A stretch of DNA of 64,000 nt, from contig VUYV01000047.1 in NCBI GenBank assembly GCA_008711295.1, positions 446,168-510,167 on the forward strand, given 5' to 3'. Of the stretch, positions 24,391-35,704 are shown one piece after another; position 1 is the first letter of the stretch; each line of letters starts with the position of its first letter. The notes beneath the pieces were generated by a model. The model did no database searches. It saw nothing but the letters and a program-made list of their open reading frames with translations, and was not told the DNA's origin. The stretch comes from Anarhynchus alexandrinus. Taxonomy: Eukaryota > Chordata > Aves > Charadriiformes > Charadriidae. The translations under genes were made by a program, and so were the position numbers.

Positions 24391-26440
24391 ATTAAGTGTA
24401 ACCAGAGGTAGATGGTCTTCAAAGATGCATTAGAGACTTTCTAAAGCTTATAACTCCACTTTGGTGCAGCAGGTTCTGCAGAGGTTACTGCCAACGTGCA
24501 GAAAAGTGCTGTTACTTAGCAATTGCAAGTGTTTTTCATCTTCAGTGCTATTTATCAGTGTCACCTTCTTAATCCTCATGGCATAAATATTCCCAGTTCA
24601 TTAATGGGAAGCTGACATGGTGCAGTTGTGAATATGCTCTGCTTGAAGCAGAGAGTCTGTAATAACATCGGCACCAACCCCCGGCTGCGTCGGCTCTCAG
24701 GGGGACCGACGTTTCCTTTGCTCGTAAATTAGAAAGCAGAGTCATCGGAGAATGCAGAAACGGAAGAAATTGGGGGCGGGGGATCAGCCTTGTGTCTCAG
24801 GTTTTCATTTTCAGCGTGAATATTTTTCTCAGCTTTTTGGTTAATTGAAAGTTTCATCTGCATTTTTTTCCAAAATTTGCTCCCGTATGTTTTCCAATGG
24901 ATATGTTAGAAAACCCCCCAGCTTTCACCCAAAGGCTTTTCTCCAACTTTAACAGCACCAAAAGCCGACATTTATCAGTGCTCAGGACATGAGCGCTGCT
25001 ATTAGAGTAACCCCTATGAAAGATCCCAGCCTTTACTAATTTCCAGGTACTTCCAATTTTTTTCAAAATCCTCTCTCAGGTATACAGGCAAGACCACGTA
25101 GCCAAAAAAAGACATCATCCCAGAGAGGCCGGGGTTTCCCCCCTTGCAGGACACATCAGGGGACGAGCAATAGAGCTCCCCACTAACAACTAATGATGGA
25201 AAACCCACATCAGAATACAGCCGTAGTGATATTAACAGGGCTATAAAGGGACATCATATGGAGCCTTAATTACTGTACCATGACTCAGACCACTGTCTTT
25301 AATCTGAGTTTAAGTGTCTATAACTTGATGTATCTCTTAGTGAACATGCCAAGTGAGTGACCACCCAAACACAGCCCTGAGCTTATGGTTGTCTTATGGT
25401 CAGGTTCAGCAGGAGCAGAGAAGAAAAGTAAATCATATTGTGCGAGGTGAGTATTCATCACATTAAATTTAGTAATAAAGAAAGAACTCAATAATATTCT
25501 CACAGGCTGGCTTTCAAGTTGAGTAGTTAATGGATTATTAGATATTTTTTATAGACACTGGAAGATCTGCCAAAAGCAAGTGGATTGTTGGAGCCATACA
25601 TGATGAACGCTTAGTGTCAGTTAAACCTTCAAATAAATTATGCAAGCCTTTGGGTAATATGCAATTAGACATGTGAGCATAAAAAACATTGCTCATCTGA
25701 TAACAGCCGTAAATCCCCAAATTTAAAAGCACCTATCACCTGTTGGGCAATGACTTTCCCATTTGCTGATTCCCAACTGCACATTTCCACCTTAAAGCTC
25801 CTGTGCCGGGCCCCAAAGACTGCAGATGTGTACCAAGAGCAAAGCCCTACCAGCCCAGCTGAACTAATGCATTTGTCTCCTGAAATTTGGCATGAAAATG
25901 GATCATTGAAGTAAGAGGGAGAGACAGGAAAATTACAGGTTTTCAATGACACTTTTCACAATGGCTTTCTAATCCACCGTGCAGTCTTTTCAGCCTGAAC
26001 ACCGTAAAGTCCATTTAGCTGGAATGGGAGCATTAAATCCTTAATTTTACAGGGAAGCTGCGATCGGATCAAAATATCATGTTTGAACAGAACTTTTAAA
26101 TTATGTACTTGAACTGGTCGATTTGTTTAATAAAGGTCGCTCAGCACCGAGAACGCAGGTTTGGAGATTTGACGAAGGTGAATTACTGTCAGCAGTGCGG
26201 AGTGGGCTGCTGCCGAGCATCCCACAAGCCACCGGCCGCGGGAAACTCACGCTTATTAAAATGGCTGAAGTGACACATTAATTACTCGGGCAAATTTGAA
26301 CTGCAAGCAAGCGTGCTTTGGCTGGCACTGGTCCCCGTGCCTTGCCTGCACAGTCAAGCAGCCCTCAGCCCCAGCAGCAGGATGCATCCCACAACCACCT
26401 TCCCCAGCTCCTGCATGCTCCAAAGCAAATATGCAACAAT
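24344..26440. other. Non-coding sequence, no gene seen
   Basis: It includes a GC box GGGGGCGGGGG at 24772-24782. Two A+T-rich, TAAT-containing stretches (24520-24640 and 26095-26290) resemble conserved non-coding elements. No exon-like open segment has paired splice signals. Confidence 0.55.
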
Positions 26441-26870
26441 CATAGAATCATAGAATGGTTTAGGTTGGAAAGGACCTTGAAGATCATCGAGTTCCAACCC
26501 CCCTGCCATAGGCAGGGACACCTCCCACCAGACCAGGTTGCCCAAGGCCACCTCCAGCCTGGCCTTGAACACCTCCAGGGATGGGGACTCAACAACCTCT
26601 CTGGGCAACCTGGGACAGTGCCTCACCACCCTCACAGTGAAAAACTTCTTCCGAATGTTCAATCTAAACCTGCCCTCTTCCAGTTTGAAGCCATTCCCCC
26701 TCGTCCTATCACTACATGCCCCAGTAAAAAGTCCTTCCCCAGCTCTCCTGTAGGCCCCCTTTAGGGACTCGAAGGCCGCAATAAGGTCTCCCAGGAGCCT
26801 TCTCTTCTCCAGGCTGAACAGCCCCAACTCTTTCAGCCTCTCCTCATAGGAGAGGTGCTCCAGCCCTCGG
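26441..26870 (-). mobile_element. Young CR1, about 430 bp
   Basis: It carries octamers, the 3' hairpin and ORF2 text up to [18 protein letters not shown] on the minus strand, and is 5' truncated at about 26870. An uninterrupted minus-strand frame (26354-26881) crosses the whole element. The 8-mer ACAATCAT spans the left edge (26437-26444) and recurs immediately after the right edge (26874-26881). This may be a short target-site duplication or priming microhomology. Confidence 0.96.
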
Positions 26871-28381
26871 AGGACAATCATTATCCCAATTCATTCTGGT
26901 TTTATCCCATGTTTTTGCATCCCAGTGTCAGGGTGTCCAGACCTCCACAACTCATGAGTGAGGTACCTGTACTTATTTTTCGTGTGTCCCAAAGGGGAGC
27001 GAACTGTAGAGTCTCAACAGTGCAGAATTTCAGGGAAAATGTGGGTTTGCTTTTCCTCCTTTACTCTTTAATATACACCTCCTAACAGGACCACACGGCC
27101 GACACATTCAGTGCTGTACCCGAAAGCTCAAATTGCCAGCTATGCAAAAAGAGCAGTGGGCTACCAACCAGTAGGCGGAAAATTATTCATCAAAAGCAGC
27201 TGGCAGTTGCTTTCAAATAACAAATGAGCACACAGAAATTATCAAACCTATGAGGCAGCTATTTCCTAATAACAGAAGAGCATGCAGAAGTTTGCTAAGC
27301 AGAGAGGACCCTGGGAAACCATTGCAATAAATCATCCAAATACATACAAAAAACACAAAAGGGCTGCTCACCATGCTGTTAAATGCATATATTACAGTGG
27401 CATATGCAGCCAGTAACCAGAGGTGGAGTCCACGTGTACTACAACGTTCCAACATCCCCACCACACTACAGGTAATTTTGAGACTTGGCGCAATTTGAAG
27501 CTTATTGCAGGGGTTCGGAGCCCCTGCTTTTGTGCTTTTGAGCCAGACTCTTTCAGTGCTGTGTGATTTACTGAGTTTAGCCGCTGACACACAAATTCAA
27601 GATCTCAGCCCTCAGAGGCAACACATGTTGCATCATGTTTTGTGTTCAGGAATGCAGGTGCAGAGTAGAAGAGGATTGCAAAGCTCAGGTGTCTGCATCT
27701 GGTTTTGGATAGGATTTGCATTCAGCCATCTCCATCCAAAGTACTCGGTCCTCAAGTGCCAAAGGAATTGCTTAAAAATTGCTTAGGACAAACATGGCAA
27801 GGCAGAAAGAAAGAAAAACCTTTTTGGGCGAGTTCTTTAAAGAATACACTGAAGATTAACCCAACCTTTCTTGAGAGAGAAGGAAAATGGATTCCCTGGA
27901 CCTGAAGATTCAACTTTGCTCCCAAACACTCAGGCAAAGCTCTATTTAGGCGATAAAACATGGCAAGTGTTTGTGCCTTTAGCACTTCATCCATCCCTCA
28001 TGGGAGAGCAAGGGATCCTCTTCTGTGGAAAACCCAGCCCTGAACTTCCTCCAGAAAGCAGCAATGGATGGGCAACATCCTCCCTCAGAAGGTTTCATCT
28101 CCAGGTGGTGGGAACGCGTCAGCCACTGAGAGTTAATGGAGAAATCATTTAGGAAATACGGATGACTAACATGAAAAAGAATGGTCTTCCTGTAGGGCAT
28201 CTCTTTTGCTCTGTCATAAAACCTGAGCTGGCCTTCCTGCTGCAGACACAGTCACACGATGTGAGCTGCAGGACATGCCAACAAGGCCAGGCAATGGCAG
28301 TGGGGTGACCACAAACCACAGGTGGGTTGGCACTACAACAATGCACTCTGTGCTCCTACCCTGCTCCTGGGGAGACCTAAA
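26871..28381. other. Non-coding sequence, no gene seen
   Basis: Unique sequence. Open frames at 27213-27590 minus and 27505-27786 plus overlap each other and match nothing I know. No strong paired splice sites or repeats are seen. Confidence 0.6.
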
Positions 28382-28609
28382 TCCAGACTAGATATAAGGA
28401 AGACATTCTTTACTCTGAGGGTGGTGAGACACTGGCTCAGGTTGCCCACAGAGGTGGGAGATGCCCCATGCCTGAAAATGTTCCAGGTCATGTTGGACGG
28501 CGCTCTGAGCAACCTGATCTAGTTGAAGATGATACTGCCCATGGCAAGGGGGTTGGACTAGATGGCCTTTAAAGGTCCCTTCCAACCCAAACCAGTCTAT
28601 GACTCTATG
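28382..28609 (+). mobile_element. Older CR1, second subfamily, plus orientation
   Basis: It starts in text for LDIRKTFFTLRVVRHW and continues through LRLPTEVGDAPCLKMF. It ends with TTGGACTAGATGGCCTTTAA and an eroded tail (CTATGACTCTATG). The block AGCAACCTGATCTAGTTGAA matches the subfamily of the 19880 and 56612 copies. It is heavily 5' truncated. Confidence 0.93.
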
Positions 28610-28670
28610 AAAAAAATATGAAAAGCTATGAAAAAAAGCTATGAAAAAAANAGAAAAAAAGCTTTCGGTC
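28605..28670. repeat. A-rich array grown from the CR1 tail
   Basis: Directly after the CR1 octamers, units of the form GCTATG followed by seven A recur three times with variations. One ambiguous base lies at 28651. The array looks like the octamer tail converted into an A-rich microsatellite. Confidence 0.85.
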
Positions 28671-31600
28671 AAAAGCAATCCTTGAGCCCCAAAACCAGCT
28701 GGGAGCATTAAAAGACAAAAATAACATGGATAACAAAGTTTAAAAAAAAATAAAATGCAAATTACTCCAGCTTGTCGGGACTTTAACAGAGAGTCATCGT
28801 CATTGTGTTTATTTGTTCACACACTTTTAGGGGAGAACAAGGTAGATTAGAAACATAAAGAGGAGGTGACTGGAGAGACTAAACAGCATGAAAACACTTC
28901 CCTATCCTCCCAAGCCTTCCAAAATGCAGCCCTTGAGATCTCTCTTCAGCTGACGTTCAGATGAACCTGATGCATGTGAAGGTTTAATAAGCAGTATCCA
29001 CTGCACACAAATCCCAAGTGCCAGGACACAGGGCAGCTCTTCCTGCCCAACAGCACTTAAGCAAGAACACCTCGAAGGCAGAAAGCCAGGAGAAAAAAAC
29101 CCAGCCAGACTTAATGGAGGCCAGTATGGATGCCATACGTGCAGAAACGCTGCTTTGCCACCATTCCATGCTGAAAAAATTAATCAGTGCACTCCTGGAA
29201 GCTGTCACTTCTGAAGGCAGCACAAAGGTGCCTGGCTTTGAAATGAAATGCTGAGTTAGGGACTGGCAACTCATCTCCTCCAGGTCAATGGTTCCTCAAT
29301 GGTTCTTCTACAGGCATAGCTCCCTTTGGTGCAACCCAAACATGGCAGTTGGTTGCACGGCTTCTGAGTTCACTTCTGTTGTACATAGCTGGGGCTGCTG
29401 TGAGAGACCACAGTAGTTGGCCCCAGAGTTGGATTTTTAGGGCAACAAGGACCCCCAATCTTTGGTGAGGACTGATGTCCAGGACTGTGGACCATGGGGC
29501 CTTGGGTACTGGAACTCTCCAAATCGAGGGCAGTGATGGAGTCCCTATTCTCCTTACTTACTTTCTGACCTTCCCGCATTCAGGGTAAGACACACCAGCA
29601 TGAAGCTTCCCAGTGTTTCCTCTCTGCGCCCAAAGCAATGTGTTTCCAGCAACAGGGAAAAGGCAGCGGCCTTCCCAAGCCCTCTACCAGGTGGAGAAAA
29701 ATTCCCCTATTTCTGCTGCATTAGAGACCAGGACCTCTGAATTATCCTATAGCAGAGGAACAATTAGCTAAACCAACATAGGCAGCAGGAGGCTTGTCAC
29801 ATCCCAAACATGACTCCAAAAGCTAAGGAAATGATTGTAAAGGCAAAATTATTCCATTATTTTAAAACTACAGCTGTGTGACCCTATATATAAAGAACTC
29901 GTCTATAAAGAGCTGGAAGTAAATCAATAATGCAAGAATTTGCCTCTTAAAAGAGCAAAGAAAACTAGTATAAGAACATTGACACGTACACCCTGGAACC
30001 ACTCTCAGAGGGATGCTAAGTGGTAAAGAGCTGTTCCAGCCCTGTTTCTGGTCTTCCTCCCCTGCCCATGAGCCAGAGAAAGGGGTGCAGCCATCCAGGA
30101 AAATTATATATCCATGTTAAAAACAAGGGTTTCTCTATACAAAGAATTCATCCCAAAACAGCAAGGATATGAATCTAAAGCACAAAATTATTGCAGCTGA
30201 TTTTGCCAAGCAACAGGCTGATGTCTCACCGCCAGCCGCTTCGGCCGGCTCGGCACGCAGATGTGTTATGCGTTCCCCGGGATTAGTCATTGCAAGCGGC
30301 GTATGAGCTCTTAGTCTTAGAAGTGTGCTCAGATATAGTACATTACCCAAGACTGATTGAAGACAATTCCCTGTCCTGAATGTGTTGATGGCCTAATATG
30401 TCATGCAAGCTCTCCTTTCGAGCAGCCTCGTGGACCTTCCCTTATCCAAGCCGACACATCCATAATGGCACTGTTCTGCTAGAAAAGTCATCCGAGGAAG
30501 GAGATTTAGGCTGGGATGTTTTACAGCCAGCAGAACGTGAAGCCATTGCTCAGTCACGCCCGGTGTGATGAGCTACCACCTCTCCCCACCTTCTCTGCCC
30601 CTGCTCACACCAGCAAGATCCACAAAACTGAAGGGGACAAACGAGAAACAGCGAATGTTTGTGAAATCCATTTGCAGCCAGAAGCACAGCAGGGAAATGA
30701 TGGCGTAGTCACGTTTATCTGCTACCTCCTGCAATGCAGTTAGGATTTGTGCATCGTTAATGACTTCCTGTAATCGTGGCATGGGGAATCAGAGAAATAT
30801 TTACATTTACTAAAAATTGTGATCGTTGTAACGTCCCACTACACTGACTCATCCACTGTCCCAGCAACCTGCTATTGCTTGCCTTCAGACGGAGCAACAG
30901 AGGTCCGTGTTGCTGATTTATAAGCAAGAAACCCAAAAAAAAGGAAGTTTTTCCTTAGACACAAGTAGCTTTGAGGGACTGCAAGACTGGTCTTACGGAA
31001 GTGGGATCTCCGTCACTGAAATTTTTTCTGAACCAGTCAGACATCAGCCAGTACCGGTCCACAATCTTTTCTGGGACAGGGCGATGGGTCAGACACCTCT
31101 CTTCTTTCTGCTGGATGCACAATGGATTTCACTGTGTTCCGCACCATATACTGTATTTTATGTACTTCTACAACACTGTCTCATCAATCCAGCTCAGGAG
31201 GTTCCTTCCTCTACAATTATGGCAATTTAGCTGTTGTGGCTGTGCTTTTCGTCCAAATCCTTGAGTTTGGCAGTTCAAAAGAAGGAGTACTTCTAAAGTG
31301 TTTATTATTATTATTGAATAACTGCAAAGCTCTGGTTAGCACAAGGTTGAGTAGTCCCAGGGGAAGAGGTAGGAACTTCTAGCTGGGAGGCTGAAGGAAC
31401 CCAACTCCCACAGTCCATAGACTCACTAATAACACATACCAACGGACAGACTGGTTTCCAGTGTGGATCCCAGCAAGTCTGCAAGGAGAAAGCCTAAGGG
31501 AGAAGCTGAGACTGAGGGCAAACAGCAAGCTTGAAGAGATGAGGAGATTATTTGATTCCTTCATAAATCCTCACCCATCTCCAGAGAGAAAATGCTGCGT

Positions 31601-31718
31601 TGCCAAATAATATCAGCTCCTTTGTGCAAAGACTTTTTTCACTATTTTGGGATATAGCTGTTAAGCTGACAAAAATACCCTTTTAAATATGGCATTGCGA
31701 TACATTTCCCAAAATATT
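28671..31718. other. Non-coding sequence with a short CpG cluster
   Basis: It holds a dense CpG cluster at 30230-30301 (10 CpG in about 72 bp). The frame at 29018-29254 plus is hydrophilic (KNTSKAESQEKKTQPD) but has no recognisable domain or supporting splice sites. A TTATTATTATT triplet run lies near 31303-31313. No gene is seen. Confidence 0.55.
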
Positions 31719-31959
31719 CATAGAATCATAGAATGGTTTAGGTTGGAAAGGATCTTGAAGATCATCGAGTTCCAACCCCCCTGCCATAGGCAGGGACACC
31801 TCCCACTAGACCAGGCTGCCCAAGGCCACGTCCAGCCTGGCCTTGAACACCTCCAGGGATGGGGCCTCAACAACCTCTCTGGGCAACCTGTGCCAGTGCC
31901 TCACCACCCTCACAGTGAAAAACTTCTTCCTAATGTTCAATCTAAACCTGCCCTCTTCC
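31719..31959 (-). mobile_element. Young CR1, about 240 bp
   Basis: It carries octamers (CATAGAATCATAGAATGG), the hairpin and the young-subfamily block GGGGCCTCAACAACCTC. It is truncated at about 31959 within the text for [14 protein letters not shown] on the minus strand. It differs from the 23757 copy at only a few positions. Confidence 0.95.
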
Positions 31960-32119
31960 TTAGCAAAGAGAGCAGCAGGGGAGAGCAGGACTGGACTAAC
32001 AGGCAGCCACCACTGATGCCCAGCCCCTGTTTTTCCCTTTTTCTGTCCCTGCACCTTCAAGTTTGGCCAGTGGAGAGAGGAATGAGGATCAGCAATTTCC
32101 TCCTTGATGTTATTTTTTT

Positions 32120-33147
32120 CACTCAGTCTGTGCTCCCCGTGGGAGACATCTGTCTAACCTTTCCTTAAAAAAAACCTCCCACTATGGAGATTCCTCTTCT
32201 GCCTTGGGCAATCTTGTCCTGGTGTTGAACCTCACTAAAGAACTCCAGGTGACTCCAGAGTATCTCAGAACTGCGCCCCTGTTTAAGCCTACGACTACTT
32301 CTTGTCCCATCTACAGTGGATGTGGAAGATGGACCATTCCCCTCCCCTCTGCAGCTGCCTCGCCTCTTGGGTATGTTGATGTCCCTTCAGTCTTTGCTTC
32401 ATTAGGTTAAATCATTGCAGGTCTTTCAGGATCTCTGTTTTCTACACACTGATCATATTAATTGTCCCCTTCCACACAACATCCCTTTTGTCCATGATTC
32501 TCCTGAACCCAATGCCCAAAACTGGATAAGAGACTTCAGCCAAAGCCCCAGAGTTGAGTAGCGTGGGAGGACTTGACTGCACATCTTCCAGGGGGTACTC
32601 CTGGTTACACATCCCAGGACATGGTTTGCCTTTTTCATGGCACTGGGGCATTATGAATTTGTGTGACTCCCTCACACTCAGGGTCCTTTATCCAAAACTG
32701 CGACCTTGCTGGCTGATCCAGCCCTTGTGCAGGATCTGGCATTTCTGCTTATGGCACTGCTCTTCTTTCAAACCATTTCTCTGGTTTGTCCTATGCGTAC
32801 AGCCTATCTCTATTCAGCTTCTGGCAGCATAGCCTCAACTCCAAATATTATAGTCCTTTCTACTCCATCATCCAGCTCGTTCTTCAAAATCTCTGAATGC
32901 TACTGGAGCCAGGAAAGACTTCTTCAGACTTCCAGTCACTATGTCCGCCCTCTTTGACAGCGAAACGTCACTAATGAATCCAAGGACTTACTTTGAGTCA
33001 ATCTCCACCCACCTCATAACTAGTTTCACCCCTTTGTCTATTACATCTCTGTACAAAAATGTCAATCAACATCTCATGGAAACTCCTACCAGGATAAGTG
33101 TCCTCATTCATGTAACATCTCAGTTCTTAAAGGACAAGTGTAAGATG
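32120..33147 (-). mobile_element. Ancient amniote-type CR1 copy, heavily diverged
   Basis: The order of faint landmarks, read on the plus strand, follows the complement of ancient CR1 consensus sequence. They include a cattle of blocks such as GCCCAAAACTGGA near 32513, CCCAGGACATGGTTTGCC near 32610 and GACAGCGAAACG near 32957, then a Cys-poor stretch matching CAACCAG-type ORF2 complement. No frame survives. The divergence is far greater than for any other CR1 here, so I infer insertion deep in the avian or amniote past. Edges are approximate; a RepeatMasker run would fix them. Confidence 0.7.
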
Positions 33148-33249
33148 TTGGGCAACCTGGTCTGGTGGGAGGTGTCCCTGCCTATGGCAGGGGGGTTGGA
33201 ACTTGATGATCTTCAAGGTCCCTTCCAACCTAAACCATTCTATGATTCT
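33148..33249 (+). mobile_element. Young CR1 tail adjoining an ancient CR1
   Basis: About 100 bp of the young subfamily in plus orientation: GGCAACCTGGTCTGGTGGGA, the 3' hairpin, TTGGAACTTGATGATCTTCA and one octamer. It abuts the ancient minus-strand CR1. I cannot see the ancient copy resume on the far side. Confidence 0.93.
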
Positions 33250-35364
33250 TTGTTGCTGGACTTCTCAAATGACTGCTGGGAAATAAGCAGATCTCATCCA
33301 GTTCAGCTTTAATGACTGCCCAGAAGCACTAAAGCAGCAGCAGCAGAAAGTTGGGTGAGGTTCAATTCACCCTACAGGAAAGCATGTCACAGAGGTGACA
33401 CCATGACAGAGCCCGTGGGGACCACAGCAGTCCCAGGGCTGAGCACAGCTCCCATCCAGCCTCAAGTGGTTCAGGGTGTTTTACATCTCCTCTACAAGCA
33501 AGCCTTGACCCAGGGTTGTGGGAGGCTGCATGAGTCTTCCTGAATATCACACCATCTTTGTCTGATATCTCCAGAATAAGATATAGAAGGAAAAAGCTGC
33601 TTTGCTGCCCTCGTCAATCTAGTTTTCTTTCAGCATAAATATGATCTGTTCTTATTTAAAATGACTTTGACCTAACATGTTTATTTTCTTTCAACGTGCT
33701 GCAGCCTTAAAAACACAATTTCCACTATTACATTACCTCCCTTCATGATTCCCACAGAGATGGGAAATACTCTGGATTAGCACTTTTGCAACTCTGTGTG
33801 TGTCTCTAGGAGGAGAGGGCTTGTATGAAGCCGTGAAACTTCCTTGGCAGCAGGATGGGGAGGTCACACTTGAGTGCACTTGAATCGGAGACCACAAAAG
33901 GATGAAAATTGCAGAACTGAAGGACTGTTCTTGGGAATTGCCTCCATCCATCCCTCAAGCACCCCAGTCCTGTGCAGCTGTCATGGCTGATCCCAGCTGC
34001 AGAGCTGACAAATCAAGAAAAAGATGCTCAGATGCTCCTGAAGTGGAATAAACAGCTCTAAGTTTCCCCAGGAGTCGATCAAAACCACCGTGTCTGACTG
34101 AGCACAGAGCCCACTCCTGGGAGGGCTGAGGGTATTCGCTGTGCTCCCCCAACCCAAACAGTCCCGACCACAGCCTGAGCCAGGCGAGCTGGAGGGGCAA
34201 TGGCAGAGAAGAGCAGAGGAGGAGCCAGGCTAGGCAATGACTTGTCCTTGCCTCACTCTCTCCTCCACTCTTCTCCACACCGATTTTACCCATCTGCTCT
34301 CTTTTGCCTATGACATGGTCTCGCAGCACAGAGAACAAATTCAATGCCTCAACAGAAAATGCTATTTATTAATTTCCACCAGGCACTGCATCTGCGCTTC
34401 TTTCTTGTTGAGTTACTTATTTTTAGTACTCTTCTGTTTCTCTTACAGGGCAGGTAGATAATTGTTATCTATCTCTCTATAATTGCAACAAATGCTCATT
34501 AATCAATACAAAGCTGGGCAGAAATTTCCCGATGAAATCCTGTTTTAGTTGACACCTGGGCTTCTGAATGACTGTGAGACAAAGCTAATTACCTCCTTGG
34601 CTAACAGAAACCACACACCTTGAAAATGAAAAGCTCCTTTTTAGATGAGACCATTTTAACGATGGAAGCTGGCGAGCTGTGATGAAAGTCCCAGACACAA
34701 CACTTTAGACCACATCTTGATGCCTTTATAGGAAGCCAAGCACGACTTAAGCATTTAGCATTTTTAAGCCAGCACTGCTAGAAAATACCAGATGGGGAAG
34801 GTTCATACTTGAGAGCTGTTTGATGATATTGATAATACACACGGGAGTCTTATTTTACTTTTATAAGCATGGGATGCCTGGAAGAATTGTGCATGTGTGT
34901 CATACACTAAGCTGGAGATTTTGGGGTCACCACACTAACAGGTCAGTGAAGCTGAAGTCCCTACAGCAGTCACAAGTTTACTTTTTCTCCTTTTCCCACT
35001 TTGTTCCCATGATAGTGCTGGTCTTGCTGTTCATCCTCCTGACACACAGGCTGATCCCTGGTTCACATCCAGGACCTCAACCGCTGCTCCTGCCCAGGGC
35101 TCAGTCTGGTGCATCCACCTGCCAGGCTCCTACTTCCAAAATACCCCTAAGATATCCCAGGGCCACTGTAGCTTCAACATACCAAGTCCAGTTGGGTTTA
35201 CACCCAGAAAGTCATAGCCAAAGCCATTGATGTAGGCAGCACTTTCACCCCAGTCCATACTGTATAAAGAGACAAGAGAGCAAGAAAGGTTTTCTACATC
35301 CATTTTGCAGACCAAAGACAGATACCTCTGCCCACCTGTGCAAGCTCACACAAGAAGTCTGCAA
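33250..35364. other. Non-coding sequence, no gene seen
   Basis: Unique sequence. A perfect GATA-type dyad lies at 34455-34471 (TAGATAA-TTG-TTATCTA). Frames such as 33955-34344 minus have no recognisable features. Confidence 0.6.
34455..34471. promoter_or_regulatory. Palindromic GATA-motif pair
   Basis: TAGATAATTGTTATCTA is a perfect inverted repeat with 7-bp arms and a 3-bp centre, giving two AGATAA sites facing each other. More TATC motifs follow to 34480. AGATAA is the GATA-factor consensus; binding here is inference. Confidence 0.3.
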
Positions 35365-35704
35365 CAGCTACAGGCTGACCTGCTGGAAAGCAGCTGTGAA
35401 GAGAAGGACCTGGAAGTCCTGGTGGACAAGTTGCCTATGAGCCAGCAATGTGCCCTTGTGGCCAAGAAGGCCAGTGGGAAAATTCTATCTCAACATGAGG
35501 AAAAACTTCTTCACTTTGCGGGTGGCAGAGCACTGGCACAGGCTGCCCAGAGAGGTGGTGGAGTCTCCTGCTCTGGAAACATTCCAAACCCGCCTGAATG
35601 TGTTCCTGTGCAACTGCTGTAGGTGACCCTACTCTGGCAGGGGGGTTGGACTGGGTGATCTCCAGAAGGTCCCTTCCAACCCCTGCCAGTCTGGGATTCT
35701 GTGA
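35365..35704 (+). mobile_element. CR1 with internal deletion, third subfamily
   Basis: The first part translates as CR1 ORF2 text (MSQQCALVAKKASGKIL, ending near 35488). It is joined directly to text that normally lies several hundred bases further on (LNMRKNFFTLRVAEHWHRLP). The two halves are in different frames. The 3' end (GGTTGGACTGGGTGATCTCC, TTCTGTGA tail) marks a subfamily distinct from all others here. The element is thus both 5' truncated and internally deleted. Confidence 0.93.

Larger units (their letters stand above)
23565..24422 (-). pseudogene. CR1 ORF2 C-terminal fragment (open frame)
   Basis: This 285-codon frame is the longest in the window. Residues about 1-27 are flanking DNA. 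From about residue 28 the text is CR1 ORF2 ([60 protein letters not shown]). The frame then continues without a stop through the normally untranslated hairpin and octamer region ([16 protein letters not shown]) and out the other side. It lacks the endonuclease and all catalytic reverse-transcriptase motifs. It is a dead fragment and not a host gene. Confidence 0.9.
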
